Source of the DNA: Bacteroidota bacterium
GTDB taxonomy: Bacteria > Bacteroidota > Bacteroidia > Flavobacteriales > Flavobacteriaceae
Assembly (NCBI GenBank): GCA_023437485.1
Contig: JAEZGB010000189.1
Coordinates: 1 to 36,838, forward strand
Direction: 5' to 3'
Length of the DNA stretch: 36,838 bases
Under the pieces are notes generated by a model. The model ran no database searches, was not told the origin of the DNA, and saw nothing but the letters and a program-made list of their open reading frames with translations. Below, in pieces: positions 16,209-24,226 of this stretch (the stretch's first letter is position 1; each line of letters starts with the position of its first letter). The translations under genes were made by a program, and so were the position numbers.

Positions 16209-17495
16209 ATGCAACATCTTATTGACCGCTTTACCCGGTATGTTAAAATAGACACCGAATCGGACGCCGCTTCCAAAACCGTTCCCAGTACCAAAAAGCA
16301 ACTTATCCTGGCGCAGATGCTTGAAGAGGAACTCAGGGAAATCGGGATGACCGACGTGACCCGCGACAAAAACGGCTATGTCATGGCCACGGTGGCCTCC
16401 AATGTTGAACAAGAAGTTCCCACCATCGGTTTTGTATCGCATTACGATACATCGCCCGATTTTACCGGCGCGAATGTCAATCCCCAGATCGTGAAAAATT
16501 ATGACGGCAAGGATATCGTGCTCAACAAGGAAAAAAACATTGTGCTCTCTCCCGATTATTTCAGCGACCTTTTGCAGTACAAGGGCCAGACGCTGATCAC
16601 CACCGACGGAACCACGCTTCTGGGTGCCGATGACAAGGCCGGGATCACCGAGATCGTGACCGCGATGGAACACCTGATCAAAAACCCTGAAATCAAGCAC
16701 GGGAAGATCCGGGTATGTTTCACCCCTGATGAGGAAATCGGGCGCGGCGCCGACCATTTTGATGTAAAAAAATTCGGCGCTCAGTGGGCCTATACCATGG
16801 ACGGTAGCCAGATTGGCGAATTGGAATTTGAAAACTTCAACGCTGCCGGTGCCAAAATCACCATTCAGGGCAAAAGCGTTCACCCGGGATATGCAAAGAA
16901 AAAGATGATCTCGTCAATGCTTATCGCCAACGAATTCATGAACATGCTTCCCAAGGATGAAGTTCCTCAAAAAACCAAGGGGTACCAGGGTTTTTACCAC
17001 ATCACATCGATCAAGGGGTCGATAGAGGAATCAGTGATCGAAATGATCATCCGCGACCACAGTGCCAAAAAATTCGCCAAACGCAAAAAATTTGTTGCCG
17101 ATCAGATCAAAGCCATTAATAAGAAGTACGCCAAGAAATTTGGAGGAACCATTGCCCATGCGCAGATTACCGACCAATATTACAACATGAGGGAAAAAGT
17201 TGAGCCGGTGATGCACATTGTTGATCTTGCCGAACGCGCGATGAAAGACCTGGGCATCAAGCCCATCATCAAACCCATCCGCGGCGGAACCGACGGCAGC
17301 CGCCTTTCCTACATGGGCCTTCCCTGCCCCAACATTTTTGCAGGCGGCCACAACTTCCACGGCAAGTATGAATACGTCCCGGTGGAAAGCATGGCCAAGG
17401 CGGTCGAGGTCATCGTACGCATCGCCGAACTCACCGCCATTGAACACGGCAAAACAAAACAGGGAAAAGATGGAAGAAAAAAATCCGTGGAATAA
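16209..17495 (+). CDS. pepT: peptidase T (tripeptide aminopeptidase)
   Basis: A 428-aa M20B metallopeptidase. Zinc and catalytic segments are visible: GFVSHYDTSPDF near 75-86 (metal His and Asp), LLGADDKAGITEI near 138-150 (bridging Asp), FTPDEEIGRGADHFD near 172-186 (catalytic Glu pair), YTMDGSQIGELEFE, and GGTDGSRLSYMGLPCPNIF with GGHNFHGKYE near the end (last metal His). It removes the N-terminal residue from tripeptides in the cytoplasm. The C-terminus is Lys-rich (KTKQGKDGRKKSVE) and overlaps the next gene by 26 bp in another frame, so the two are probably cotranscribed. Confidence 0.95.
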   Translation: MQHLIDRFTRYVKIDTESDAASKTVPSTKKQLILAQMLEEELREIGMTDVTRDKNGYVMATVASNVEQEVPTIGFVSHYDTSPDFTGANVNPQIVKNYDGKDIVLNKEKNIVLSPDYFSDLLQYKGQTLITTDGTTLLGADDKAGITEIVTAMEHLIKNPEIKHGKIRVCFTPDEEIGRGADHFDVKKFGAQWAYTMDGSQIGELEFENFNAAGAKITIQGKSVHPGYAKKKMISSMLIANEFMNMLPKDEVPQKTKGYQGFYHITSIKGSIEESVIEMIIRDHSAKKFAKRKKFVADQIKAINKKYAKKFGGTIAHAQITDQYYNMREKVEPVMHIVDLAERAMKDLGIKPIIKPIRGGTDGSRLSYMGLPCPNIFAGGHNFHGKYEYVPVESMAKAVEVIVRIAELTAIEHGKTKQGKDGRKKSVE

Positions 17496-18051
17496 AAATC
17501 CGCAATGGGACCACGCTACCGAACTGCTCAAACAGATGGTTGCCCAAACCCCGCTTGTCGAGACCATAAAATGGGGCGGCCCGGTTTATACCTACAACAA
17601 TAAAAACGTGTTGGGCATAGGAGCGTTCAAAGCCTATGTGGGGCTATGGTTTTTCCAGGGCTCGCTGCTAGGTGACCCTCAGCAAAAACTCGTCGGTGCC
17701 AATCAGGGCGTTACCAAGGCAATGCGCCAATGGCGGTTCACATCGGTAGATGAAATTCGCGAAAACGAGAAATTGATCCTGGCCTATATTGCCGAAGCCA
17801 TCGAAAATGAAAAGGCGGGCATCTGTATCAAACCGGAAAAAAAGGCGCCTATCCAATCCGGCCTCATGGACCGCGCGCTCGCGGCCGATGCGGAGCTTGC
17901 CAAAGCATTTGAGGGGTTTTCGCCATCCAAAAAGCGCGAATTCCTGGAGCATATTGAAAGCGCCAAACGCGAAGAGACCCGGCTGGCACGGTTGGAAAAA
18001 ATCAAGCCCATGATCCTGGAAGGCAAAGGCCTATACGATAAATACAAATAA
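17470..18051 (+). CDS. YdeI/OmpD-associated, DUF1801-like protein
   Basis: A 193-aa protein starting MEEKNPWNKNPQWDHATELL at 17470, inside the 3' end of pepT. Residues about 10-115 resemble the DUF1801 (YdhG) domain: ETIKWGGPVYTYNNKNVLGIGAFKAYVGLWFF, then KAMRQWRFTSVDEI. The C-terminal third (AFEGFSPSKKREFLEHIESAKREETRLARLEKI) is the bacteriocin-protection/OmdA-like YdeI tail, rich in charged helices. Function is not established for the family. A longer in-frame ATG at 17338 would add 44 residues that only mirror pepT in a shifted frame, so it is rejected. Confidence 0.85.
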   Translation: MEEKNPWNKNPQWDHATELLKQMVAQTPLVETIKWGGPVYTYNNKNVLGIGAFKAYVGLWFFQGSLLGDPQQKLVGANQGVTKAMRQWRFTSVDEIRENEKLILAYIAEAIENEKAGICIKPEKKAPIQSGLMDRALAADAELAKAFEGFSPSKKREFLEHIESAKREETRLARLEKIKPMILEGKGLYDKYK

Positions 18052-18054
18052 CTT

Positions 18055-18196
18055 GGGCGTGCCGGCGATTCGGCCGTTTTCCAGACAACGGCATCAAAAC
18101 CGCCGTCGCGCTTTCACCTGTATCTTTTGCGGGCAGCCGGCATACCAACAATGCAGTTTCAGGCCCGCAAAAGGATGCCGGTTCAATCGCTCACGC
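18055..18196 (+). repeat. dispersed structured intergenic repeat, copy A (long form)
   Basis: A 142-bp element starting GGGCGTGCCGGCG 3 nt after the DUF1801 stop and ending CAATCGCTCACGC. Inside are a small GCCG/CGGC hairpin near the left end and a larger imperfect hairpin, ATCTTTTGCGGGC (18122-18134) against GCCCGCAAAAGGAT (18163-18176). The edges share GCGT/ACGC. Two shorter relatives occur at 24077-24156 and 29681-29741. It carries no reading frame I would call. Confidence 0.7.
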
Positions 18197-18300
18197 AAAG
18201 TGCGAACAAGCGCTTCCGCCAACCCGGGAAATACATTTGGCAAAAAATGCGGCAAAACTTAATAGATAAGCTTCGCCAAAGACCGCGAAAATTCCAGGCC

Positions 18301-18329
18301 AAAAAAAAAAGCCCCTTAAGAGGCTTTTT
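18301..18329. terminator. bidirectional terminator overlapping the yajC stop
   Basis: AAAAAGCCTC / TTAA loop / GGGGCTTTTT on the minus strand, followed by ten T (plus 18301-18310). The stem contains the yajC stop codon. It would also work for plus-strand readthrough from the DUF1801 gene, with five T after the stem. Confidence 0.8.
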
Positions 18330-18600
18330 CGCTTTTCTTCAATGCCGCCGACATCTCCATCGAAATCGCCGAACGCTCCATTTTGAGTTTTCCAGCCATT
18401 GTTTCGATCACCACGGTGGTTTCGGCCAATTCGGCAACCCGGCCGTGCATCCCGCTCTTGGTAATCACCTTGTCGCCAATCTTGAGGCTTGATTCAAATT
18501 CTTTTTCCTGTTTGGCCCTACGTCTTTGAGGCATGATCATAAAGAACCACATGACAATGAAAATAAGGACAAAAGGCAATAATGATTGAAGATTTTCCAT
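18316..18600 (-). CDS. yajC: preprotein translocase subunit YajC
   Basis: A 94-aa protein with one N-terminal membrane helix (LLPFVLIFIVMWFFMIMPQ), a basic stop-transfer stretch QRRRAKQEKEF, and the conserved YajC core LKIGDKVITKSGMHGRV. YajC associates with SecDF at the Sec translocon. It is 5 nt downstream of the DUF1573 lipoprotein, an arrangement I recall from other Bacteroidota. A hairpin terminator overlaps its stop codon, closing the minus-strand unit. Confidence 0.95.
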   Translation of the reverse strand: MENLQSLLPFVLIFIVMWFFMIMPQRRRAKQEKEFESSLKIGDKVITKSGMHGRVAELAETTVVIETMAGKLKMERSAISMEMSAALKKSEKAS

Positions 18601-18605
18601 GATTG

Positions 18606-19124
18606 TTAGTTTTTGCCAGACTCCTGGATCGAGGCTTTCACCCCAAGTTTTTCCTGTCCGCTGGCGGTGTTGGTTAAAATGGTTACTGTTTTATGTTGTT
18701 GCCCTTTTTTGCCCGAAGGGTCAAACGACACCTTGATCTGGCCGCGGGCGCCGGGTTTTATCGGGTCTTTGGGAAAATCAGGCACGGTGCATCCGCACGA
18801 TCCTTTGGCCGAGGTGATGATCAGGTCTGCCTCGCCGGTATTGGTAAATTCAAATGAGTGACTCACCTGCTGGGTGGGCCCTATCTTGCCAAAATCATGT
18901 TCATCCTTTTCAAAGGTGAGTACCGGATACTTGCCATCGGCCGGAGGGGCAACGGTTACCGCAGGCATGGAGGGCGCCGCGGCGATATTCGGCTCAGGCG
19001 CTACCGCATCAGGAGATGCCGGCGGGACCGCCCCGGTTGTCGGATCGATCCTGTCCACCGCACTTTCCCTGCACCCGGAAAGGATCATCATCAGCGCGGC
19101 CATAATCAATACTGTCTTTTTCAT
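18606..19124 (-). CDS. DUF1573 domain lipoprotein
   Basis: A 172-aa protein. The N-terminus MKKTVLIMAALMMILSGCRE is a lipoprotein signal with the lipobox LSGC. A Pro/Ala-rich spacer (about 30-70) leads to a DUF1573 beta-sandwich: FEKDEHDFGKIGPTQQVSHSF, then FTNTGEADLIITSAKGSCGCTVP, then KVSFDPSGKKGQQHKTVTILTN. The domain is related to Ig-like ASPM/SPD-2/Hydin modules and its role is unknown. It lies 5 nt before yajC. Confidence 0.9.
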   Translation of the reverse strand: MKKTVLIMAALMMILSGCRESAVDRIDPTTGAVPPASPDAVAPEPNIAAAPSMPAVTVAPPADGKYPVLTFEKDEHDFGKIGPTQQVSHSFEFTNTGEADLIITSAKGSCGCTVPDFPKDPIKPGARGQIKVSFDPSGKKGQQHKTVTILTNTASGQEKLGVKASIQESGKN

Positions 19125-19205
19125 CGGGACCTATCTCTAAACGTTTTACTGAAAATTATCTATTTCTCAAAGTGGGTAATACCGCCAATTGGCTAAACTG
19201 GCCGT

Positions 19206-20144
19206 CTACATCAGCCCCCGCCCCGCCTTGTTCAATTTACCTGAAGCCTGAAGTTCTTTGACAAGCCCGTCCAGTATTCCGTTGATAAATATACTGCTTT
19301 TGGGAGTTGAATATTCTTTGGCAATTTCAAGGTACTCGTTAATGGTTACCTTTACAGGGATCGACGGAAATTTCAGGAACTCGCAAATGGCCATCTTTAG
19401 GATAATGGTATCCACCTCGGCAATTCGCTCAGTATCCCAGTTGGGGGTTTTGTCAACATAATAGGTGGCCAGTTCAGGTTCGTTGAGCAGGGTTTTCCTG
19501 AAAAGGTCCCTGACAAAATCCCGATCTTCCAGATCCTTGTAAAGCTCGGGAATTTCAATCCCCGCACCCTTTTCAAGTTGCCTGAGCTGTTTCTGGATCA
19601 GGGTATTGACCAAAGGGATATCGTCAATCCAGGTCAGTTTGTGATCTTCAAGGTAATCATAAAGCTTTTCGTTGGGCGCGATCACTTCGGTAAACATGTC
19701 CACCACGAACTGCCGGTCACGCGAGAAGCTTGCCGTGCTGTCCTGCATATAGGCAGCATACACGGGGCTATCCTTAACGGCCGCAAGCATAATCAGGATA
19801 TAATCATCGTTGCGCTTCCAGTTGTTGATCTTGCGCCTTTCAAGCGCCTGGTCAAGCTGGTCGTCTGATGCGAGCATTTGTAATACATGGTTGTCAACAA
19901 ACCTGCGATTGGGGTTGCGCTCCAGCGGCGTGGCAAGATGCTTGCGCGATGACTTTTCCAAAAAATCAATCTCCTTGGCTCTGATTTCCACCAGTGCCGA
20001 CAGCATGATCAGGTACAAATCCTGGACATTCTCGATGCTTTGCAGCAGGAATTTTTCCATCTTTTCCAAATGGTCGCTTCCGTTTTGGTGCATTGCATAA
20101 ATGGATTGCATGACCTTGACGCGGATGTGTCTTCTGTTTAGCAC
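19206..20144 (-). CDS. nusB: transcription antitermination factor NusB (long Bacteroidota form)
   Basis: A 312-aa protein, about twice the length of E. coli NusB. It opens LNRRHIRVKVMQSIYAMHQ, the RNA-binding N-terminal helix of NusB. An inserted region of about 130 residues follows before the conserved C-terminal half (FVRDLFRKTLLNEPEL, then RIAEVDTIILKMAICEFLKFPSIPVKVTINEYLEIAKEYSTPKSSIFINGILD). NusB with NusE (S10) binds boxA RNA to prevent premature termination in rRNA operons. The start is a GTG at 20144; no in-frame ATG precedes it. It lies 41 nt after the dehydrogenase gene and may share its transcript. Confidence 0.92.
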   Translation of the reverse strand: MLNRRHIRVKVMQSIYAMHQNGSDHLEKMEKFLLQSIENVQDLYLIMLSALVEIRAKEIDFLEKSSRKHLATPLERNPNRRFVDNHVLQMLASDDQLDQALERRKINNWKRNDDYILIMLAAVKDSPVYAAYMQDSTASFSRDRQFVVDMFTEVIAPNEKLYDYLEDHKLTWIDDIPLVNTLIQKQLRQLEKGAGIEIPELYKDLEDRDFVRDLFRKTLLNEPELATYYVDKTPNWDTERIAEVDTIILKMAICEFLKFPSIPVKVTINEYLEIAKEYSTPKSSIFINGILDGLVKELQASGKLNKAGRGLM

Positions 20145-20185
20145 CTTAAGAACATTTATTATCAGGAAAATTCCCCGTGAAAAAA

Positions 20186-21292
20186 TTATTGGCCAGCATT
20201 CTCCCTTTTGCGGTCATCGATCCTCTTTTGGGCAACCTGAAGGGCAGCCTGGTAAGTGGTGATTCCGTTCTTGTCGGCAAAATCAAAAATTTCCAATGCG
20301 GTATTGTAGATATTCTCAGTGCGCTTAAGTGCCTCGGCTTTGTCGTACTTTACAATTTCAGCGTAGACATTGATGATACCGCCGGCGTTGATCAAAAAGT
20401 CAGGCGCATACAAAATTCCGCGTTCCTTGAGAACCTGTCCGTGAACCTCCTCAACCGCAAGCTGGTTGTTGGCCGCTCCGGCAATTACCTTGGCCCTGAT
20501 TTTTCCAACCGTTTCATCGTTAACGGTGGCACCCAATGCACATGGGGCGTAAATGTCAACATCGGCCGAGTAAAGATCCTCGCCTGCAAAAATCCTGGCG
20601 CCGTAGCGGGCCGCGATCTCCTCAAGGCGCTGCTGGTTGATGTCGGTAACCTGGACAATGGCGTTCTCCTTGGTCAGATAGTCCACAAGGGTTTCGCCCA
20701 CGTGGCCAATCCCCTGAACCAGGATTTTCTTGCCTTCCAGGTTATCAGAACCAAATTTATATTTTGCCGCAGCCTTCATTCCCATGTAAACACCATAGGC
20801 GGTTACTGGCGAAGGGTTACCTGAACCTCCGATTTCTTCAGAGATTCCGGTCACATACGGAGTTATTTCGCGAATCATGTCCATGTCTGGCGTAGTGGTG
20901 CCAACGTCTTCGGCAGTGATGTACTTTCCGCTGAGTGAGTGGATAAACTCGCCAAATTTGCGGATCATCGCCGGAGTTTTTTGGGTGCGCGCGTCACCAA
21001 TGATCACTGCCTTGCCGCCACCCAGGTTCAAACCTGAAATGGCCGACTTGTAGGTCATTCCACGTGAAAGCCTCAGCACGTCATTGAGTGCTTCCCACTC
21101 GTTTGCGTAATTCCACATACGCGTGCCGCCAAGGGCCGGGCCAAGAACGGTGTTGTGGATTCCGATAATTGCCTTTAAACCGGTATCTTTGTCATGGCAA
21201 AAAACAATTTGCTCGTGGTTGTCAAACGATGCCTGCCCGAAGACGGGATCCATTTTGCCGAGTTCGGCTGCCGTGGTGATTTCAGTAGTCAT
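20186..21292 (-). CDS. Glu/Leu/Phe/Val dehydrogenase family protein (leucine dehydrogenase type)
   Basis: A 368-aa NAD(P)-dependent amino acid dehydrogenase. HNTVLGPALGGTRMW (substrate Gly-rich segment) and GLNLGGGKAVIIGD (catalytic Lys) fit leucine and phenylalanine dehydrogenases rather than long glutamate dehydrogenases. The Rossmann nucleotide site is VQGIGHVGETLVDYL. It would deaminate branched-chain amino acids to 2-oxo acids, which fits branched fatty acid synthesis and leucine degradation (compare the HMG-CoA lyase-like gene in this window). Two starts are possible: 21322 (MKMPQQINV) and 21292 (MTTEITTAAELGK). I chose the second because it matches the usual family N-terminus and leaves a normal leader after the -7 box. 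Confidence 0.88.
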   Translation of the reverse strand: MTTEITTAAELGKMDPVFGQASFDNHEQIVFCHDKDTGLKAIIGIHNTVLGPALGGTRMWNYANEWEALNDVLRLSRGMTYKSAISGLNLGGGKAVIIGDARTQKTPAMIRKFGEFIHSLSGKYITAEDVGTTTPDMDMIREITPYVTGISEEIGGSGNPSPVTAYGVYMGMKAAAKYKFGSDNLEGKKILVQGIGHVGETLVDYLTKENAIVQVTDINQQRLEEIAARYGARIFAGEDLYSADVDIYAPCALGATVNDETVGKIRAKVIAGAANNQLAVEEVHGQVLKERGILYAPDFLINAGGIINVYAEIVKYDKAEALKRTENIYNTALEIFDFADKNGITTYQAALQVAQKRIDDRKRENAGQ

Positions 21293-21332
21293 AAGTACAT
21301 TTATTTGTTGCGGCATTTTCAAAAAGCCGAGG

Positions 21333-21340
21333 CAAAATTA
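21333..21340 (-). promoter_or_regulatory. -7 box of the leucine dehydrogenase-type gene
   Basis: TAATTTTG on the minus strand, 40 nt before the ATG at 21292 and only 10 nt before the alternative ATG at 21322. It probably drives the dehydrogenase and possibly nusB, DUF1573 and yajC behind it. Confidence 0.55.
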
Positions 21341-21445
21341 AGACTAAAATCAAAATAAATCCCTCCCGGCTCCCACAATTTAGCAAACCGCCAAAAGGAT
21401 CGGCCCTTGCAAGGCCCGTCACAAAGCGGGTCAATTAAATGATTT

Positions 21446-21460
21446 TGTGCATTTTGCACA
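21446..21460. promoter_or_regulatory. short inverted repeat upstream of the ABC exporter
   Basis: TGTGC-ATTTT-GCACA lies 18 nt before the ATG at 21478, within the likely promoter. The dyad could be a regulator site, but the half-sites are only 5 bp and it may be chance. Confidence 0.25.
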
Positions 21461-21477
21461 TTAATTTTTTGAATTAG

Positions 21478-23241
21478 ATGAAGGAACTTCAGTATTTAAA
21501 CAAATATTTTCTCAAATATAAATATCACTTCCTCATCGGGGTACTTACCACGATCGCGGCGCAGATTTTTTCGCTTTTCACGCCAAAGCTCATCAGCAAG
21601 TCCATCCAGTCAATTGAGCAGTACACCGGAACTGCAAGGGCCATAGACGATGCCGTGGTGCGTGCCGGCCTGCTGGACAACATCCTGCTCATCATCGCCA
21701 CCACACTTGTGGCGGGTGTGCTTACATTCCTGATGCGGCAAACCCTGATCGTAATGTCGCGGCATGTGGAATTTGACCTGAAAAACGAAGTATTTGAGCA
21801 ATATGAGCGCCTATCGCAAAGTTTTTACAAACAAAACCGCACCGGTGACCTGATGAACCGCATCAGCGAAGATGTGGGAAAAGTGCGCATGTACGTGGGC
21901 CCGGCGGTGATGTACACCATCAACACCGTGATCCGGTTTGCCATCGTTATCGTATTTATGTACAATGTATCGCCGCTGCTTACCTTTTACACCTTGTTGC
22001 CATTGCCCGTACTTTCATATGCCATTTTCAGGCTCTCCACTGAAATCAACAAAAGATCGACGGTATTCCAGCAATATCTTTCCAAACTTTCCAGCTATTC
22101 GCAGGAGGTTTTTTCCGGAATCCGGGTAATTAAGGCCTATTCGCTGGAAAGCCAATACCAGGACGGAATGGCCTCGTTGTCAATTGAAAGCAAGGACAAG
22201 AGCATGGATCTGGCGCGGGTGCAGTCACTCTTCGGGCCACTGATGATCGCGCTGATCGGAGTTTCCAACCTGGTGGTCATTTACGTGGGCGGCATGATGT
22301 ACATTGACGGCCGGATCACCAGTATCGGTACCATCGCCGAGTTTATCCTTTACATCAACATGCTCACCTGGCCGGTAGCCTCGCTGGGATGGGTTTCGTC
22401 CATGGTACAGGAAGCCGAAGCCTCGCAAAAGCGCATCAATGAATTTCTCAGGATTGAACCCGAGATCCGCAATCACAATCCCGAACCATCTGAAATTGGC
22501 GGCAGCATCGAATTTAAAAATGTGAGTTTTACTTATGACGATACCGGCATCACAGCCTTGAGCGATGTTTCCTTCACGGTCCAAAAAGGGCAAACCTTGG
22601 CCATACTGGGCAAGACAGGCTCGGGAAAATCAACCGTATTGGCGCTGATGTCCAGGCTTTATGACGCCACCTCAGGCAGCATCCTGATTGACGGGCGCGA
22701 GATTGGCAGCGTAAACCTGCATGATTTGCGCGCCAGCATCGGCATTGTTCCCCAGGATGCGTTTCTTTTTTCCGATTCGATCCGCAACAACATACGATTT
22801 GGCAAGGAAGACGCCACGATGGAGGAGGTGATCAGCGCAGCCAAAACCGCGGCGGTGCATGAGAATATCGCCAAATTCAAGATGCAGTATGAAACCGTGT
22901 TGGGCGAGCGCGGAATCACGCTATCAGGCGGGCAAAAGCAACGCGTCTCGATTGCGCGGGCGGTTATCAAGGACCCGAAAATCCTGTTGTTGGACGATTG
23001 CCTTTCGGCCGTGGATACTGAAACCGAAGAAGCCATCTTAACCAACCTCGCGCAGTTCTCAAAAGGCCGAACCACGGTAATCGTGAGCCATCGGATTTCC
23101 TCGGCGCGCAATGCCGACCACATCATTATTCTGGATCAGGGCCGCATCCTTGAGCAAGGCACTCACAATCAACTTATAAACAAGGATGGCTATTACCGGG
23201 AATTGCACCTGATGCAGCTTTCAGAAAAAGATTTAAACTAA
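21478..23241 (+). CDS. ABC-type exporter half-transporter (permease fused to ATPase)
   Basis: A 587-aa half-transporter. Residues about 15-310 hold six membrane helices of the type IV exporter fold. The ATPase domain has Walker A GKTGSGKST near 378, the Q-loop IVPQDAFLFSDS, the signature LSGGQKQRVS near 481, and the H-loop IVSHRISS. Walker B reads ILLLDDCLSAVD, with Asp where the catalytic Glu normally stands; this is the pattern of the degenerate site in heterodimeric exporters such as MdlA. No partner half-transporter is nearby, so it may pair with a distant subunit or work as a slow homodimer. It exports an unknown lipid, peptide or drug. Confidence 0.92.
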   Translation: MKELQYLNKYFLKYKYHFLIGVLTTIAAQIFSLFTPKLISKSIQSIEQYTGTARAIDDAVVRAGLLDNILLIIATTLVAGVLTFLMRQTLIVMSRHVEFDLKNEVFEQYERLSQSFYKQNRTGDLMNRISEDVGKVRMYVGPAVMYTINTVIRFAIVIVFMYNVSPLLTFYTLLPLPVLSYAIFRLSTEINKRSTVFQQYLSKLSSYSQEVFSGIRVIKAYSLESQYQDGMASLSIESKDKSMDLARVQSLFGPLMIALIGVSNLVVIYVGGMMYIDGRITSIGTIAEFILYINMLTWPVASLGWVSSMVQEAEASQKRINEFLRIEPEIRNHNPEPSEIGGSIEFKNVSFTYDDTGITALSDVSFTVQKGQTLAILGKTGSGKSTVLALMSRLYDATSGSILIDGREIGSVNLHDLRASIGIVPQDAFLFSDSIRNNIRFGKEDATMEEVISAAKTAAVHENIAKFKMQYETVLGERGITLSGGQKQRVSIARAVIKDPKILLLDDCLSAVDTETEEAILTNLAQFSKGRTTVIVSHRISSARNADHIIILDQGRILEQGTHNQLINKDGYYRELHLMQLSEKDLN

Positions 23242-23300
23242 TTTTTTGTTTTATAATCGTTTTTTTTTCACTTTTGATGGGAATTACTAAAAGTTTGACG

Positions 23301-23675
23301 ATGAGAGAAAATGACTTACTGGAAAAAGAAGAGATATTTTCAAAGGTCCTGCGGGCTGGCAGAAGGACCTACTTTTTCGATGTCAGGGCAACCCGTGCCG
23401 ACGATTATTACATCACCATCACTGAGAGCAAGAAATTCACCGAAGAGGACGGTTCATTCCACTTCAAGAAACACAAAATTTACCTCTATAAGGAAGATTT
23501 TGCCGCCTTTACCGAAATTCTGGGCGAAATGACCGACTACGTCCTGAGCAACAAAGGAGAAGAGGTCATCAGCGAACGCCATCAAAAAGATTTTAAGCGC
23601 GAATTTGCTGATCACCGCACCAGCGATCCGCAAACCACCGAAACTTTTACCAATATCAGTTTTGACGATATTTGA
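23301..23675 (+). CDS. PUR-family DNA/RNA-binding protein (DUF3276)
   Basis: A 124-aa protein starting MRENDLLEKEEIFSKVLRAG. It shows the PUR-alpha-like repeat fold of Bacteroidota DUF3276 proteins: GRRTYFFDVRATRADDYYIT, ITESKKFTEEDGSFHFKKHK, and IYLYKEDFAAFTEILGEM. Family members bind single-stranded nucleic acid; the cellular role in bacteria is unclear. Earlier in-frame starts at 23274 (TTG) and 23277 (ATG) exist, but a near-consensus -7 element (CACTTTTG, 23269-23276) overlaps them, and family members begin at the MREND position. A strong terminator follows. Confidence 0.9.
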   Translation: MRENDLLEKEEIFSKVLRAGRRTYFFDVRATRADDYYITITESKKFTEEDGSFHFKKHKIYLYKEDFAAFTEILGEMTDYVLSNKGEEVISERHQKDFKREFADHRTSDPQTTETFTNISFDDI

Positions 23676-23682
23676 TCCATAC

Positions 23683-23705
23683 GCCCGGACCACCGGGCTT
23701 TTTTT
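23683..23705 (+). terminator. rho-independent terminator after the PUR gene
   Basis: GCCCGG-ACCA-CCGGGC followed by seven T, 7 nt past the stop codon. Confidence 0.9.
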
Positions 23706-23729
23706 ATGGTTGTAAATTAGGCAAACCTT

Positions 23730-24062
23730 TCAACTTATCCTCCAACCGTCGGGCACACGGGCCTGTGGGGAAATCAGGACCACGTCGCCAGCCCCGTCGG
23801 CCGCACCCAAAACCAGGCATTCGCTCATAAACGGCCCGATTTGCTTGGGCGGAAAATTCAGTACCGCGACCACCTGCCGGCCCACCAGCTCGTCAACATT
23901 GTACCGTTTGGTAATCTGCGCCGAAGACTTCCTGATCCCAAATTCGCCAAAATCAATTTCCAATTTATAGGACGGATTGCGGGCCTGCGCAAAAATACGC
24001 GCCGATACCACTGTTCCCACGCGCATCTCCACACGCTCAAATTCACTCCATTTCAGGTCCAT
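23730..24062 (-). CDS. csaA: CsaA-like tRNA-binding domain protein
   Basis: A 110-aa protein starting MDLKWSEFERVEMRVGTVVS. It is a single EMAP-II/Trbp-like OB-fold: RVGTVVSARIF, NPSYKLEIDFGEFGIRKSSAQIT, VAVLNFPPKQIGPFMSECLVLG. CsaA proteins are dimeric and bind tRNA, and in Bacillus have been proposed as secretion chaperones. The ATG at 24104 would add 14 residues encoded within the dispersed repeat upstream (MAAARWWHAQTKRD) and is rejected. No promoter box is visible before the ATG; repeat copy B occupies that position. Confidence 0.9.
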   Translation of the reverse strand: MDLKWSEFERVEMRVGTVVSARIFAQARNPSYKLEIDFGEFGIRKSSAQITKRYNVDELVGRQVVAVLNFPPKQIGPFMSECLVLGAADGAGDVVLISPQARVPDGWRIS

Positions 24063-24076
24063 ATCTCTTTTGGTTT

Positions 24077-24156
24077 GGGCGTGCCACCACCGGGCTGCCG
24101 CCACGGTGCTGTCGTGCTGTACGCGGTGCGCGGCACCTTGCTTCCATCACTCACGC
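24077..24156 (+). repeat. dispersed structured intergenic repeat, copy B
   Basis: An 80-bp relative of copy A in the same orientation, from GGGCGTGCCACCACCGGGCT to CTTCCATCACTCACGC. It lies between csaA, transcribed away, and the EreA/ChaN-like gene. It lacks the large TTTTGC/GCAAAA hairpin of copy A but keeps both ends and the CGGGCTGCCG segment. Confidence 0.6.
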
Positions 24157-24184
24157 AACCCCGAATTTACATCATACCCCCGTA

Positions 24185-24213
24185 TTGACAAAAATCCTGA
24201 TTTACTATCTTCG
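24185..24213 (+). promoter_or_regulatory. promoter of the EreA/ChaN-like gene
   Basis: TTG (24185-24187), 18 nt, then TATCTTCG (24206-24213), one mismatch from TAnnTTTG. The ATG at 24227 follows 13 nt later, ahead of a signal peptide. Confidence 0.55.
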
Positions 24214-24226
24214 TCCAAAAAAATCA

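Noticed and set aside
18122..18176. Hairpin in repeat copy A considered as a terminator for the DUF1801 gene
   Set aside because: The stem is imperfect with a long loop and is not followed by a T-run; the real terminator is at 18301-18329.
18127..18492. 121-aa plus-strand frame across repeat copy A and yajC
   Set aside because: Basic, low-complexity translation of the repeat, terminator and antisense yajC; crosses a terminator.
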